Source: Diplonema japonicum
Taxonomy: Eukaryota > Euglenozoa > Diplonemea > Diplonemida > Diplonemidae
DNA: 64,000 nt
NCBI GenBank assembly: GCA_964019335.1
Contig: OZ025709.1
Span: forward strand, 186,001-250,000
Reading direction: 5' to 3'
Numbering within the stretch: position 1 is the first letter of the stretch; every line of letters begins with the position of its first letter. The position numbers were made by a program, and so were the translations under genes. Positions 49,101-58,310 of this stretch are shown here, one piece after another. Under the pieces are notes generated by a model, which saw nothing but the letters and a program-made list of their open reading frames with translations, did not search any database and was not told where the DNA came from.

Positions 49101-52100
49101 TTCAGAACAGGTTTCGGTTCAGAGATGTCGATGTCCTCGCCAAGAAGATGCCTCAGACCCTTGTTGTCACCTTCCTTTGACACAGCCTCAAGGTATGCTG
49201 TTGTTGATTCTTCACGCACCTCCTCCTTGATGGGTAGAACAGCTTTTTCTTCGACAGGGAGGGCTACTAATTCCGGTTCAGGGGCTTTTGCCTCAGCAGG
49301 GGCCTTTACAGCAGCAGCAACTGGAACAGGAACATCGTCGCCCGCAATGAATGTCAGAGCAGTCTTGCCTTCTTTAGTACTCTTCAGGAAGTCCAAGTAT
49401 GTGTGTCCTTGTTCTTCGGGTACAACAGGTGTCTCCTTCTCCACCACAAGAGCCTCCGTCTTTACATCCTTGGGAAGAACGGCAGGTACTTCCTCCTCTT
49501 TCAGAACAGGTTTAGGTTCAGAGATGTCGATGTCCTCATCAAGCAGATGCCTCAGACCCTTGTTGTCACCTTCTTTTGACACAGCCTCAAGGTATGCTGT
49601 TGTTGACTCCTCAACAGCCTGTTCCCCTTTTACGGTTTGATCCACAATCTGGGCTGTGGGAATATCTTTTGCCGTCTCAGCAATTGATGCCTTCACAGCA
49701 ACAGGAACATCGGCGCTTGCAACGAATGTGAGTGCAGACCTACCCTCCTTAGTGCTCTTCAGGAAGTCCAAGTAAGCAAGTCCCTGTTCTGTTGTAGGCA
49801 CGACGGGTGCTGTTTCTTTCTCTCCGACAACCTCAGGAACAATAACAGGTACTTCCTTTTCTTTTGTAGACTCGGGAATCGGTTGAGAGATATCAGTGTC
49901 TTCACCAATGAGGTTTCTCAAACCCTTGTTATCACCCTCTTTCGCCATGGCCTCAAGGTGCTCTGTGCTCGATGCCTTCGGTGCGGCAGACATCTTCTCG
50001 TGAACGACAGGAACGGAAATAGGTTTTGGTTCAGAGATGTCAACGTCCTCGCCAAGCAAGTGTCTCAGACCCTTGTTGTCACCTTCCTTTGACACAGCCT
50101 CAAGGTATGCTGTTGCTGACTCCAAGTATTCTTCTTCTTGTGGAAGGGGTTCACCCAAAAGGAAAGAGAGTGATGTGGTGTACGGCTTCAAGCTTTCGAC
50201 ATGGCCAAGCCAAGGGAGGGATGAGAGGGCGCTCTCGCATTCGAAGTCAAGGGTTTCTTTACTATCGCGCAGAATGTTTTTAATCGTAAGAGTCTTCTCT
50301 TCAATGGTGGTGGTTGCTTTGGACAGCTCTTCCCGAATGCTTTCTCTGGCGATGTCTTCCTGTTGTTTGACTAGGTTCTGCAGTGAAGTTAGAACGGATG
50401 GTGCAACACCAAGTCTCTCCCGCTCTTCATCATGCAGGAGAGTAGCGATGCAGGCTCTATGCATGGTTGTGGTGAGTTCCTGTGCTTCCCTTTCAAAGCG
50501 CTCCTGATCAATGCCTTGCTCGAGAGAGGCGAGAAGCTCGCGTCTAGCCGCAGACTCTTCCCTGAGCAGCTCCTGGATGACCGCCTTCTCCTTCTCTGTG
50601 GTGCAGATGCGCCCTTCACTGATGAACTTCAATGCGTCGCCGCCGCCAATGCAGCGGACGTACTCCAACCACTTATCTTTTTTTTCGCTGTCCGTTCCCT
50701 TGCTTCCGAGTAGGAACTCCAATGCGCTCCTCCCGCTCCTGATCTTTGCAACGTACTCCAGGTAGCTCCCGCTATCCTCCTTCGCGAAAGCAACATCGCC
50801 CTGGTTCTTTTCGAGCTTTGCTTCCGTCACCTTGGTGTCTTTTTCAGGAACGGCAACAGGCTTCGGTTCAGAGATGTCGACATCTTCGCCAAGCAGATGC
50901 CTCAGACCCTTGTTGTCACCTTCCTTCGCCATGGCTTCAAGGTATGCTGTTGCCGAATCCTGCACAATTGGCTCGCGTCTTGCTTCTTCCGCAACCTTTG
51001 GTTCAGAGATGTTGACGTCCTCATCAAGCAAGTGCCTCAGGCCCTTGGTAGCTGTTGCTGTCTCTCCTGTTGGCTCTCCGGAAATAGCAGGCACTTCCTT
51101 CTCGATAGATAGAACAGGCTGAGCTGCTAGTTCTTTCTTAGGTACTTGTGCTTCAGTAGGGACCTTCGCAGCAACAGGAACATCGTCGCCCGCAATGAAT
51201 GTCAGAGCAGTCTTGCCTTCTTTAGTACTCTTCAGGAAGTCCAAGTATGCGTGTCCTTGTTTCTCGGATGGAGGCTTAGGCAGGGCCTCCTCGGGCGCAA
51301 CAGGTGTCTCCTTCTGCAGCACAGGAGCCTCCGTCGCAACCTTGGGAAGGACGGCAGGTACTTCTTTCTCGTTCATAACAGGTTCAGAGATGTCGATGTT
51401 CTCGCCAAGAAGATGCCTCAGACCCTTGTTGTCACCTTCCTTTGCCATTGCCTCAAGGTATGCTGTTGTTGGCTCTTTGGAAATGTGCTTCCCGAAAGGC
51501 TGCACTGCCTCAGGAACTTCTCTCACGGAGATAGGGACATCATCGCCAACAATGAAGGTAAGCGCAGACCTACCCTCCTTCAAACTCTTCACGTGATCAA
51601 GGTGTGAAAGGCCTTCCGGTGCAATTGGCTTAGGCATCTCTGACTCGTTGACAAATGGAGCGGGTGGCTTCGGGGTGTCTTTCATAGGAAAGACAGGAAC
51701 GGCAGGCTTCGGTTCAGAGATGTCGATGTCTTCGCCAAGCAAGTGCCTCAAGCCCTTGTTGTCACCTTCCTTTGACACAGCCTCAAGGTATGCCGTTGCT
51801 GATTCTTCCGGTTGGACTGTTTTTTTTTCAACAGGCTGAGTGATGGCAAACTCCGCTTCAGGTGCCTTCACAGCCACAGGGACATCGTCGCTTGCAATGA
51901 ATGATAGAGCCGACCTACCCTCCTTAGTGCTCTTCAGGAAGTCCAAGTAAGCAAGTCCCTGTTCTGCTGTAGGCAGGACGGGTGTTGTTTCTTTCTCTCT
52001 GACAATCTCAGGAACAACGGCAGGCATTTCCTTCTCAGATGGGGTTGCAGTCTCCTTCTCCACCACAGGTGTTTCCTTTTCAACAACCTTGGGAAGGATG

Positions 52101-53947
52101 GCAGGTACTTCCTTCTCAGATGGAGGTGCATCCTTCTCTACCACAGGAGCTTCCGTTTCAGCAACCTTGGGAAGGACAGGTTTCGGTTCAGAGATATCAA
52201 CATCCTCGCCAAGTAGATGCCTCAGACCCTTGTTGTCACCTTCCTTTGACACAGCCTCAAGGTATGCTGTTGTTGATTCTTCACGCACCTCCTCCTTGAT
52301 GGGTAGTTCAGCTTCTTCTTCGACAGGGAGGGCTACTAATTCCGATTCAGGGGCTTTTGCCTCAGCAGGGGCCTTTACAGCAGCAGCAACTGGAACAGGA
52401 ACATCGTCGCCCGCAATGAATGCCAGAGCAGTCTTGCCTTCTTTAGTACTCTTCAGGAATTCCAAGTATGCGTGTCCTTGTTCTTCGGGTACAACAGGTG
52501 TCTCCTTCTCCACCACAAGAGCCTCCGTCTTTACATCCTTGGGAAGAACGGCAGGTACTTCCTCCTCTTTCAGAACAGGTTTAGGTTCAGAGATGTCGAT
52601 GTCCTCGCCAAGAAGATGCCTCAGACCCTTGTTGTCACCTTCCTTTGACACAGCTTCAAGGTAAGCTGTGCCTTCCTCGATCCTTACTTCTTTTTCGGCA
52701 GCTTGAACAGCTGGCAGGTCGCTGATCTCCTCCGCTGGTGCGGGTGCGGCCCTCTCAAAAACAGGAACATCGTCGCCTGCGACGAATGTGAGTGCAGACC
52801 TGCCCTCTTTGAGGCTTTTTAGGTAGTTCAGGTGGGCCAAGGTCTCAGGAGGTGATACAACCTTCGGTTCCTCTGGTTCTTGCATGGCATCCTCAATCAC
52901 CTGTGGGATGTCTTTCGGGGTGACGGGAACAGCAACAACAGGCTTCGGTTCCGAGATGTCATCCTTATTGCCACCTTCCTCCGCCGTCGCCTCAATGATA
53001 GCTGCTGTCGGCTCCTCGGGAACCACCTTCTTCTCAACAGGCTGTGTCACAGGCTCTGCTTTGGGGACCTCCTTAACTGCAACATCATCGCCCGCGATGA
53101 AAGTTAACGCAGACTTGCCCTCCTTTAAACTCTTCACGTGAGCAAGATGCGCAAGGTCAGCATCTGTTTCTGTGGGCTGTTTGGGTACTGTTTCATCCGT
53201 GGCAGGTGCGGGTTGTGGGGTATCTATAATTACAGGCGGTTCTTCGGGCTTCTTTGCTTTCTCGATGGTGTCTTTTACAACGGCTGGTTCATCGGGCTTT
53301 TCATCCACGATCACTCTTTCTTTCGGTGTTTCTTCTTTTACTTCTTCGGTGACAGGGGGGGGCACAGGAACGGGAGATACAGGAAGGTCGAGAAGAGTGT
53401 CCCAAAAACGAGGGACAGCGTCGTCTAATGAGGCACGGAGAGAGGATAGGGCGGCGGGCAGAGTGAGATGGCCTGATTGGTGGCGCTGTATGGTGTCTTC
53501 GAGGTGTTTGGAGAACCACGACGTGATGACGGGTGGGTGGGTCTTGGACTTGATCCAAGAAGATACTTTGCCTGAAACATCTTCGAGGGTTACCAACCTC
53601 GCGCGGGCTTTATCTTTCTTGTATGTGGGCGAAAGAGACAGAGGGGTTCCATCCATATCTAAGTCCATTCTGGACAACGTACCCAAACCATACGTCTTGC
53701 GCCTGAACACGATCTTCGCGCCGTTCTTCACGCCAATCTCTCCCAGCGTCTTGTTCAGTTGCAACGGTACGAAAACACCGCTTTTGTTCACACGCCCAGC
53801 CTCGACTGCAGGGTAGCCCACGTGGCCTATTTTACTCAACACTGTCTTGATCACATCCTCAGCCGTCTCGTCCCTGCCTACCCCTATCACGCGCTCCTTT
53901 TCGATTAAGTTGTCGCCAGGGTGCGACCCTACTATTTTTATCAACAT
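46172..53947 (-). CDS. Giant repeat protein with C-terminal zinc cluster
   Basis: Predicted 2,591 residues. The first 90 residues (MLIKIVGSHPGDNLIEKERV ...) look like a beta-grasp or ubiquitin-like fold. About 30 short modules of two related kinds follow: type A, TAYLEAVSKEGDNKGLRHLL then GEDVDISEPKP (about 14 copies), and type B, YLDFLKSTKEGKTALTFIAG then DDVPV (about 18 copies). They are joined by Pro/Val/Glu-rich linkers and alternate through most of the protein. Near residues 1100-1300 is a helical, Glu-rich, coiled-coil-like section. The C-terminus has many CxxC pairs (CLKC, CCTTC, CHCCEKD, CSKCGYICCKVC, CLTC), a FYVE- or RING-like zinc cluster. I do not recognise the family. The length and repeats suggest a structural or cytoskeletal scaffold. 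Confidence 0.85.
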   Translation of the reverse strand: MLIKIVGSHPGDNLIEKERVIGVGRDETAEDVIKTVLSKIGHVGYPAVEAGRVNKSGVFVPLQLNKTLGEIGVKNGAKIVFRRKTYGLGTLSRMDLDMDGTPLSLSPTYKKDKARARLVTLEDVSGKVSSWIKSKTHPPVITSWFSKHLEDTIQRHQSGHLTLPAALSSLRASLDDAVPRFWDTLLDLPVSPVPVPPPVTEEVKEETPKERVIVDEKPDEPAVVKDTIEKAKKPEEPPVIIDTPQPAPATDETVPKQPTETDADLAHLAHVKSLKEGKSALTFIAGDDVAVKEVPKAEPVTQPVEKKVVPEEPTAAIIEATAEEGGNKDDISEPKPVVAVPVTPKDIPQVIEDAMQEPEEPKVVSPPETLAHLNYLKSLKEGRSALTFVAGDDVPVFERAAPAPAEEISDLPAVQAAEKEVRIEEGTAYLEAVSKEGDNKGLRHLLGEDIDISEPKPVLKEEEVPAVLPKDVKTEALVVEKETPVVPEEQGHAYLEFLKSTKEGKTALAFIAGDDVPVPVAAAVKAPAEAKAPESELVALPVEEEAELPIKEEVREESTTAYLEAVSKEGDNKGLRHLLGEDVDISEPKPVLPKVAETEAPVVEKDAPPSEKEVPAILPKVVEKETPVVEKETATPSEKEMPAVVPEIVREKETTPVLPTAEQGLAYLDFLKSTKEGRSALSFIASDDVPVAVKAPEAEFAITQPVEKKTVQPEESATAYLEAVSKEGDNKGLRHLLGEDIDISEPKPAVPVFPMKDTPKPPAPFVNESEMPKPIAPEGLSHLDHVKSLKEGRSALTFIVGDDVPISVREVPEAVQPFGKHISKEPTTAYLEAMAKEGDNKGLRHLLGENIDISEPVMNEKEVPAVLPKVATEAPVLQKETPVAPEEALPKPPSEKQGHAYLDFLKSTKEGKTALTFIAGDDVPVAAKVPTEAQVPKKELAAQPVLSIEKEVPAISGEPTGETATATKGLRHLLDEDVNISEPKVAEEARREPIVQDSATAYLEAMAKEGDNKGLRHLLGEDVDISEPKPVAVPEKDTKVTEAKLEKNQGDVAFAKEDSGSYLEYVAKIRSGRSALEFLLGSKGTDSEKKDKWLEYVRCIGGGDALKFISEGRICTTEKEKAVIQELLREESAARRELLASLEQGIDQERFEREAQELTTTMHRACIATLLHDEERERLGVAPSVLTSLQNLVKQQEDIARESIREELSKATTTIEEKTLTIKNILRDSKETLDFECESALSSLPWLGHVESLKPYTTSLSFLLGEPLPQEEEYLESATAYLEAVSKEGDNKGLRHLLGEDVDISEPKPISVPVVHEKMSAAPKASSTEHLEAMAKEGDNKGLRNLIGEDTDISQPIPESTKEKEVPVIVPEVVGEKETAPVVPTTEQGLAYLDFLKSTKEGRSALTFVASADVPVAVKASIAETAKDIPTAQIVDQTVKGEQAVEESTTAYLEAVSKEGDNKGLRHLLDEDIDISEPKPVLKEEEVPAVLPKDVKTEALVVEKETPVVPEEQGHTYLDFLKSTKEGKTALTFIAGDDVPVPVAAAVKAPAEAKAPEPELVALPVEEKAVLPIKEEVREESTTAYLEAVSKEGDNKGLRHLLGEDIDISEPKPVLKEEEVPAVLPKDVKTEALVVEKETPVVPEEQGHTYLDFLKSTKEGKTALTFIAGDDVPVPVAAAVKVPAEAKAPEPELVALPVEEKAEEEAVLPIKEEVREESTTAYLEAVSKEGDNKGLKHLLGEDIDISEPKPVLIDQKEVVEKVIQVPVQDDKPLEQDQAHLDHVKDMKEGESALTFVAGDEVKEAAFMQSEVPLRSAVHHEPSTAYLEAMAKESDGRALRHLLGEDVDISELEMQHVSPTEYLEAVAKEGDNKGLRHLLGEDTDISEPVSIAVPAVPARDIPQPPTPAVPEQNVVEEAKPEVPTAQVEENVSATAYLEAVSKEGDNKGLRHLLGEDVDISEPKPILVQEAQIEVGGTLSASATDDKDEFTEEKEEPAILPKAAENETPAQAYLDFLKGLKSGKSALAFVAGDNENRTASQEHLDHVRGMKEGASALSFVAGDEGMVYLEYVKELGDGVSALDFIGEKEWAAGVRKEDVMKHIAEEMELQDSKDGKRTAMVEQLTAGASPATVSQAVSLTHAAQNECLAAFETRLETSEDVSKYIALKQALDEQAEVTRLCIENELHTPQDSDETQKTKIVQVMKLGGVQGNLECLKYIASLKAESSTALEFIQSPSKTDHLDFVKSLGSGSALGFISSPDIIAPTPSVALPKNHGKISRDALLKRYNEENLAECACCDLESCGVLVVNDKIVEKLKEWREIANGFVHIRTGKKVRDPAKEIAKGELTISQKLAHLKEWKKHTKGYYVNKALKQSTWHVEHEISKLTRKATGYPEAAKLPVLNPVFKAALESIIARDLQRIEEDEKKRLRKAENRVMKLNVSSLIQTAMEKGKWKLKPVLGSDQKFYHHAKRGIKVWDLGEQLVADTQEKYRKKQNCDFYPPNCLKCNVSYGFPPPRWCCTTCKQEVWQPSTGVKSRYCHCCEKDISRTQIKPHCSKCGYICCKVCTEHEVPLVDMGWSGRTRRKVCLTCAEK
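48900..49600 (-). repeat. Recent 399-bp internal duplication in the giant repeat gene
   Basis: The block around 48900-49200 recurs 399 bp (133 codons) further along at about 49300-49600, nearly identical at the DNA level. A third close copy lies near 52350-52650. Each unit encodes one type A plus one type B module with linkers, so the array grows in 133-codon steps. Confidence 0.8.
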
Positions 53948-54648
53948 TTTTTTTGTACAATGGGCGGAGGGGGAAGAAAGATAAGATTAACAACAATGGG
54001 GAATCTAGGGAAGTGTATAACCTATTTTTTTCTGGGGGGGGAGTAAAAGACGGCAAGAACTGAGAAGCACAATAGAAGGAAAAAAAAAGAACTGGGTCCA
54101 AAGTACGAAGGATATAATAGTGGAGGGGGGATATAAAAAGATGTCTCTCTCTCTTAATAAAAATCCTACTTTTTTTTTTTTCTTTTTTTCGCGCATGCTA
54201 GCGGATAATATAGCTGTGGTTCGGAGGGGGTTAATCTCAGAACCTGCTAGGGAAAAAAAAATCACCTAACTGCGCTGCCAAACGAAATAGTTTAGTTAAT
54301 AGGGTGAAGTAGCTCGTTGACTGCCCTCTTTAGCGAAAACTAAAGGAGAGAAAAAAAAAAGTAGAAGAAACGCTAAGGATCAGAGGGAAGCAGTACCACC
54401 CCTAAACGAACACGCGCATTGCAACACGTAGTCAAGCACCCAGTCTGGAAGGAGGAGAACACACTTGCCTAATTATGATAACGGAGTTGGGGAAGACAAA
54501 AAAAAATCTACGGTGAGGGGGTATGATAACAAAATGAATCTTAGTCATTCCCCTCCCTTCATTTAAAGTTTATTTGCGATCACGAAAATAAAAGAGTAGG
54601 GGGGAATGAAACGAAATAGGGCAGTCTGATAAAAGAGATTAAGAATAG
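53948..54648. other. Intergenic region
   Basis: Between the giant repeat gene and the tRNA. The part at about 54260-54480 is of mixed composition without long runs, but no reading frame or RNA family is recognised in it. Confidence 0.5.
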
Positions 54649-54654
54649 AAAAAA
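54649..54654 (-). terminator. Pol III terminator of tRNA-Asn
   Basis: Six T on the minus strand, starting directly after the tRNA discriminator base. This is the usual RNA polymerase III stop signal. Confidence 0.8.
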
Positions 54655-54727
54655 CTCCCCCTGTTGGGTTCGAACCAACGACCTGCAGGTTAACAGCCTG
54701 ACGCGCTACCGACTGCGCCAAGGGGGA
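54655..54727 (-). tRNA. tRNA-Asn (anticodon GTT)
   Basis: 73 nt on the minus strand. Acceptor stem TCCCCCT pairs with AGGGGGA, D arm GCGC-AGTCGGTA-GCGC, anticodon loop CTGTTAA with GTT, T arm GTTGG-TTCGAAC-CCAAC, discriminator G. The outermost anticodon-stem pair is a T/C mismatch; all others pair. Internal A and B boxes fit pol III. No intron. CCA is not encoded, as expected for a eukaryote. Confidence 0.95.
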
Positions 54728-54783
54728 TTGCGATCTTCGCAGGCGGTATTGATATATATGTCTACATTCTCAGAAGTTGCGAC

Positions 54784-54807
54784 ACCAAAGACAAATTTGT
54801 CTTTGGT
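54784..54807. repeat. 24-bp perfect palindrome
   Basis: ACCAAAGACAAA followed immediately by its reverse complement. It lies between the tRNA-Asn 5' end and the array-ended element, about 40 bases outside the element's left end. Confidence 0.8.
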
Positions 54808-54846
54808 TTTCTAAACGAGATTCCCTTTTCTTCTCATTTTTTTTTT

Positions 54847-56215
54847 GAGAAAAACTACAAACACGACAACCAAATGAAAATTTTCCACCGTTCAAGCAAC
54901 CCGAATTTCATTTTCCACCAAACACGGAAACCCAATTTCGTTTTTCCACCAAAAATGATACCCTAATTTCGATTTCCACCAAACACAGAAACCCAATTTC
55001 AATTTTCCACCGTTCCCTGTAAACCATCAAAATTTTCCTTTAGGAAACCTAATTTCGAATTTCCACCAAACACGGAACCTTTCGCATTTTCGTTTTTTTG
55101 ACAATAGGAATAAATGATTAGGCAAAAGGAAAAAAAAGGGGGGGGGTGAATGACTCTACACTATGACACTACGTTAGCTGGGTCTGCTTCAGCTCAGAAG
55201 AGCACTTCTAGGAGTCTGCGGCTGTGTCCCCTCTCCTTCGCTCAGTTTCCTCTTATCCCAACGAGGGTCTCCCAGTTCTTGAGTTACAACGGGGGGCTTG
55301 AGGTTATCTTCACACAGGACCCTGACAGAAGGCGGGCGGGGGGTGGCGAAATACATTAAACGCCAAGCGGCGACCCGCAAACACTTGGGAAGGAGATCCA
55401 AGTGGTTCTTGTGCCCCGCGGGCCACAGCACAAATGTGGACGCAGGGTGTTTTCAACACATCCAACCCTGCAGCACACTCAACCCCCCCCGACACCACTC
55501 AGAGAAAGAGACTGTGGCCCTTTGAGCAGAACCCAAGGCCCACCTACGTTGTGTGCTTGCCACTTTCGAAACTGTGGCTTGCGTCATTCTTGGTGGAGAC
55601 AGCGGCGCAAATCCGCATGTTGCAATTGCCAACAGGGAAAGAAATGGTGGCACGGTTGTTTTTTCTGACGCTCTGCTTGGCTCTGCGTTCGTCAAACCCA
55701 AACAGGGCCACCGCCGTCCCCACAATTGTGGCGAAGACGGTGTCCTTGGCCAGGGGGTTAGAACGCCGTGCAACGTGGTTGTGAATAAGGAAGAAGGCGA
55801 AATAAATCAAAGAAGGCTGTGGTAAGTAGTGATAAAGGTTTGGAGTCAGTCAAGTAAAGGACAGTGGAAGGTGGAAAAACTTTTCGAGGATACCGTGGTG
55901 GTGGAAATAATTTTCGAAGTTACCGTGGAAGGTGGAAAAAGCCTTGGTGGTTACCGTGGATGGTGGGAATTAATTTTCGAGGTTACCGTGGATGGTGGAA
56001 ATATGCCGCCAAGTTGCCGTGGTTGGTGGATTTCAAAAGTGGTTACCGTGGATGGTGGACAAAATATTTTGAAAACGTGTTTGGTGGATATGAAATTGCA
56101 AGTTTCCGTGAACAATAGAGAAATATATTCGAGTTACCGTGGACAAAGGGCAAAAAACAGATTACAGAGTTTGGTGGAAAATCAAAATTCGCTTGTCGTG
56201 TTTGTAGCTTTTCTC
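54847..56215. mobile_element. Transposon with tandem-array inverted ends (non-autonomous)
   Basis: The outer 20-25 bases are inverted copies: left GAGAAAAACTACAAACACGA (54847), right the complement of GAGAAAAGCTACAAACACGA (ending 56215). Both ends continue as arrays of a degenerate unit of about 30-40 bp with core TTTCCACCAAACACGG on the left (54880-55090) and its complement CCGTGGATGGTGGAAA on the right (55860-56190). The element is flanked by T runs on both sides, which could be a target duplication in a T tract. The 760-bp middle (55100-55850) has several short overlapping frames on both strands, but none I can identify as transposase. The array-in-terminal-repeat layout recalls Foldback and some MULE elements. 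Confidence 0.75.
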
Positions 56216-56336
56216 TTTTTTTTTTTTTTTTTTGACACAAACACCCCCCCGTCTTTTTCTTTTCAAAATCTTCCAAAAAACAAAAAAAAGAAGAAAAAAA
56301 AAAAATGATCTGATCTATAATCTTCCCTTCCCCACC

Positions 56337-57290
56337 CTATAACATCTGTATCTCTCCCCTGCGCCTCTCCGCGATTTTTCGCTTCAGCTGTTCATACACC
56401 GTGTAAGATATCGCGGCTGACGGGGCGACCTTGAGAAGCGATGGTATAAAGCCCGAGTAAAGGCCTCTAATACCGTGGGAAGAGTAGGTTTGCCGGAAAC
56501 AATCGACAGGACCGCTGAAGAGGATAGGCCGATCCAGAGTCATGCCCTGCGCTTGAAGCCGGATGCGCACCACTCCAAGAGGGTACGTACAGGACTGCGC
56601 GATGATAGAGGAGACCATTCCTGCAGCAAGCAGAAAGTTCCACGTGGGAGGGTGCCCGACACTTGCAGTGTACTTATTTTTCACTGTTTCAAAGATCATA
56701 AGGTCCAATCCTGAGTAAGGGATCACCCCTATAATGCTTATCCCAAGTCCTTTATACATGGCCCTCCAGCCTTCATATCTCAGCATTCTTGTAACAACAT
56801 GGCCGAGCATTCCTCCATATTTCGGGTCATGACGGTAAACACCGGTCTCGGAGGCAGCGAGCCTGGTTTTAATTACGTCTAAGGGGTATACTAGGGCTTG
56901 TCCTGCCATGCCTGCGGCGGCGCCTGCGCAGAATTGGTTTGATAGATTTTGTGTGTCGCCGGAGCGTGGTTTGAGGGTTTCGAAAATCGCGAACTTCAGG
57001 GACAGTTCCGGCATCACTTTCAACACGTTTGTGAAGTTGCCTCGCCAAAAGGCTGTCGCGCCTCCTTCTCGATATATCATCCTTAGCCCGCCCACTACGC
57101 CTGCTGAGCGGCTAGATAGTTTTACCTTTTGCGTGCCTCTGAATGCATCCCGCAGAGCCATCAGGGTTTTCAACCTGTCCAACGGTGCTGTACAGCTCCT
57201 GCTCACCGCTCCCGCCACCATGCCGCATGTTACAATTTCGGAGAGTGGTGGCTTGCTTCTTACTTTTAACTCGTCATCTTCTTGTGCCAT
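56337..57290 (-). CDS. Mitochondrial carrier family (SLC25) protein
   Basis: Predicted 317 residues, three repeats of about 100 residues. The signature P-x-[DE]-x-x-[KR] motif is seen as PLDRLK (repeat 1), PLDVIK (repeat 2) and PLGVVR (repeat 3, where Asp is replaced by Gly). Repeat 1 contains 'GAVSRSCTAPLDRLKTLMAL', which is close to the calcium-regulated ATP-Mg/Pi and ADP/ATP-type carriers, but the N-terminal EF-hand domain of the ATP-Mg/Pi carriers is absent. It should be an inner-membrane exchanger of nucleotides or a related metabolite. The start ATG (57290) opens MAQEDDELKV and fits the family's usual length. Confidence 0.9.
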   Translation of the reverse strand: MAQEDDELKVRSKPPLSEIVTCGMVAGAVSRSCTAPLDRLKTLMALRDAFRGTQKVKLSSRSAGVVGGLRMIYREGGATAFWRGNFTNVLKVMPELSLKFAIFETLKPRSGDTQNLSNQFCAGAAAGMAGQALVYPLDVIKTRLAASETGVYRHDPKYGGMLGHVVTRMLRYEGWRAMYKGLGISIIGVIPYSGLDLMIFETVKNKYTASVGHPPTWNFLLAAGMVSSIIAQSCTYPLGVVRIRLQAQGMTLDRPILFSGPVDCFRQTYSSHGIRGLYSGFIPSLLKVAPSAAISYTVYEQLKRKIAERRRGEIQML

Positions 57291-57851
57291 TTCCTTTTTT
57301 TAGGGTAGGATGGGATAAGAAAGAAAAATAAAAGGATAAAAAATAAAAAACAAAGTGGGTAACAAAGTGGCTTTATTTAAAAAAAAAAGAAAAAAAGAAG
57401 AAAAAAAAGAAAAAAAAAAGCTGTGGGGGATAGAAAAAAAAATAATAAATAAATAAAAAAGAAGAAAAATATAAAAAAAAAAAAAACTTGTCCACTTAAC
57501 AGTACTTTTCACCCAGGGAACTACAAACCCCCTCCCCCTCATCGAGAAAAAAAAAAATGCACCTTGTTACCCTTCTTAAGGTGTTCTTATTTTTTTTTTT
57601 TTTTTTTTTTGTTTTGTTTTTTATTCTTTTTGTTAAAGCCATCGGACATAACCCAGAGAAAGGAAAAAGAGAAAAGAAAGAAAGAAAAAAAGGAGTGAGA
57701 CAGGAAAAGGAGTGAGAGTGTAGGGTGTGCGAGAATGCAGGGGGGGGAGGGGAGAGCTACATACACAAGACTGTACTCGTAAAATATTACAAAACCAGAA
57801 GAAGGGAAAAAGGAAAAAAGAAAGAAAAGAAGAAAAAGAAAACTGCTTCCT

Positions 57852-57882
<31 letters not shown>

Positions 57883-57939
57883 CTTACGGTTTCAATAGTT
57901 ACGGATACGGTGAAGAGAAAAAAAAGAAGCAGAAGGTAC

Positions 57940-57982
<43 letters not shown>

Positions 57983-58019
57983 ATGGTGGTGTGATTGTGC
58001 GAGTTTGTGTTTCAAAAAG

Positions 58020-58310
58020 GCTTTGATTGCAACACTAGGTGGCGTTAATGAGCGTGCAATGAATCACGAACTACTTACTTGATTACAGGGGGCGCTCCTC
58101 GGCCGAGCAGTAGCTTCTTCTACGTTCCGCGTCGTGTCCTTAATGCGTGCGGTGTGCTCAACCCTAGCCGGGGCGTCCCGGGTAACCAAGATTCTGCGCT
58201 CGTGCAGTTTGCTGCCTGTTCGTCACCCTGAGCATCTGCGTTACGTTCTTCCACTCGGGCGCTACCGGTGATGACCGACGAGGAGGTCAACAGCGAACAA
58301 CACATCTGAT
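58020..58310. other. GC-rich unexplained island
   Basis: About 290 bases of normal-complexity, GC-rich sequence in a desert of homopolymers. A 61-codon minus-strand frame (58120-58305, MCCSLLTSSSVITGSARV ...) covers part of it but matches nothing I know. It could be a small exon, a structured RNA or an old mobile-element fragment. I checked for tRNA boxes and for 7SL-type or RNase P-type conserved words and found none convincing. Confidence 0.4.

Noticed and set aside
48714-49640. 308-residue plus-strand serine-rich frame inside the giant repeat gene
   Set aside because: Antisense shadow of the repeated coding modules.
58255-58305. GTGATGA and CTGA words resembling boxes of a C/D snoRNA
   Set aside because: Spacing is only about 35 nt and no terminal stem forms.
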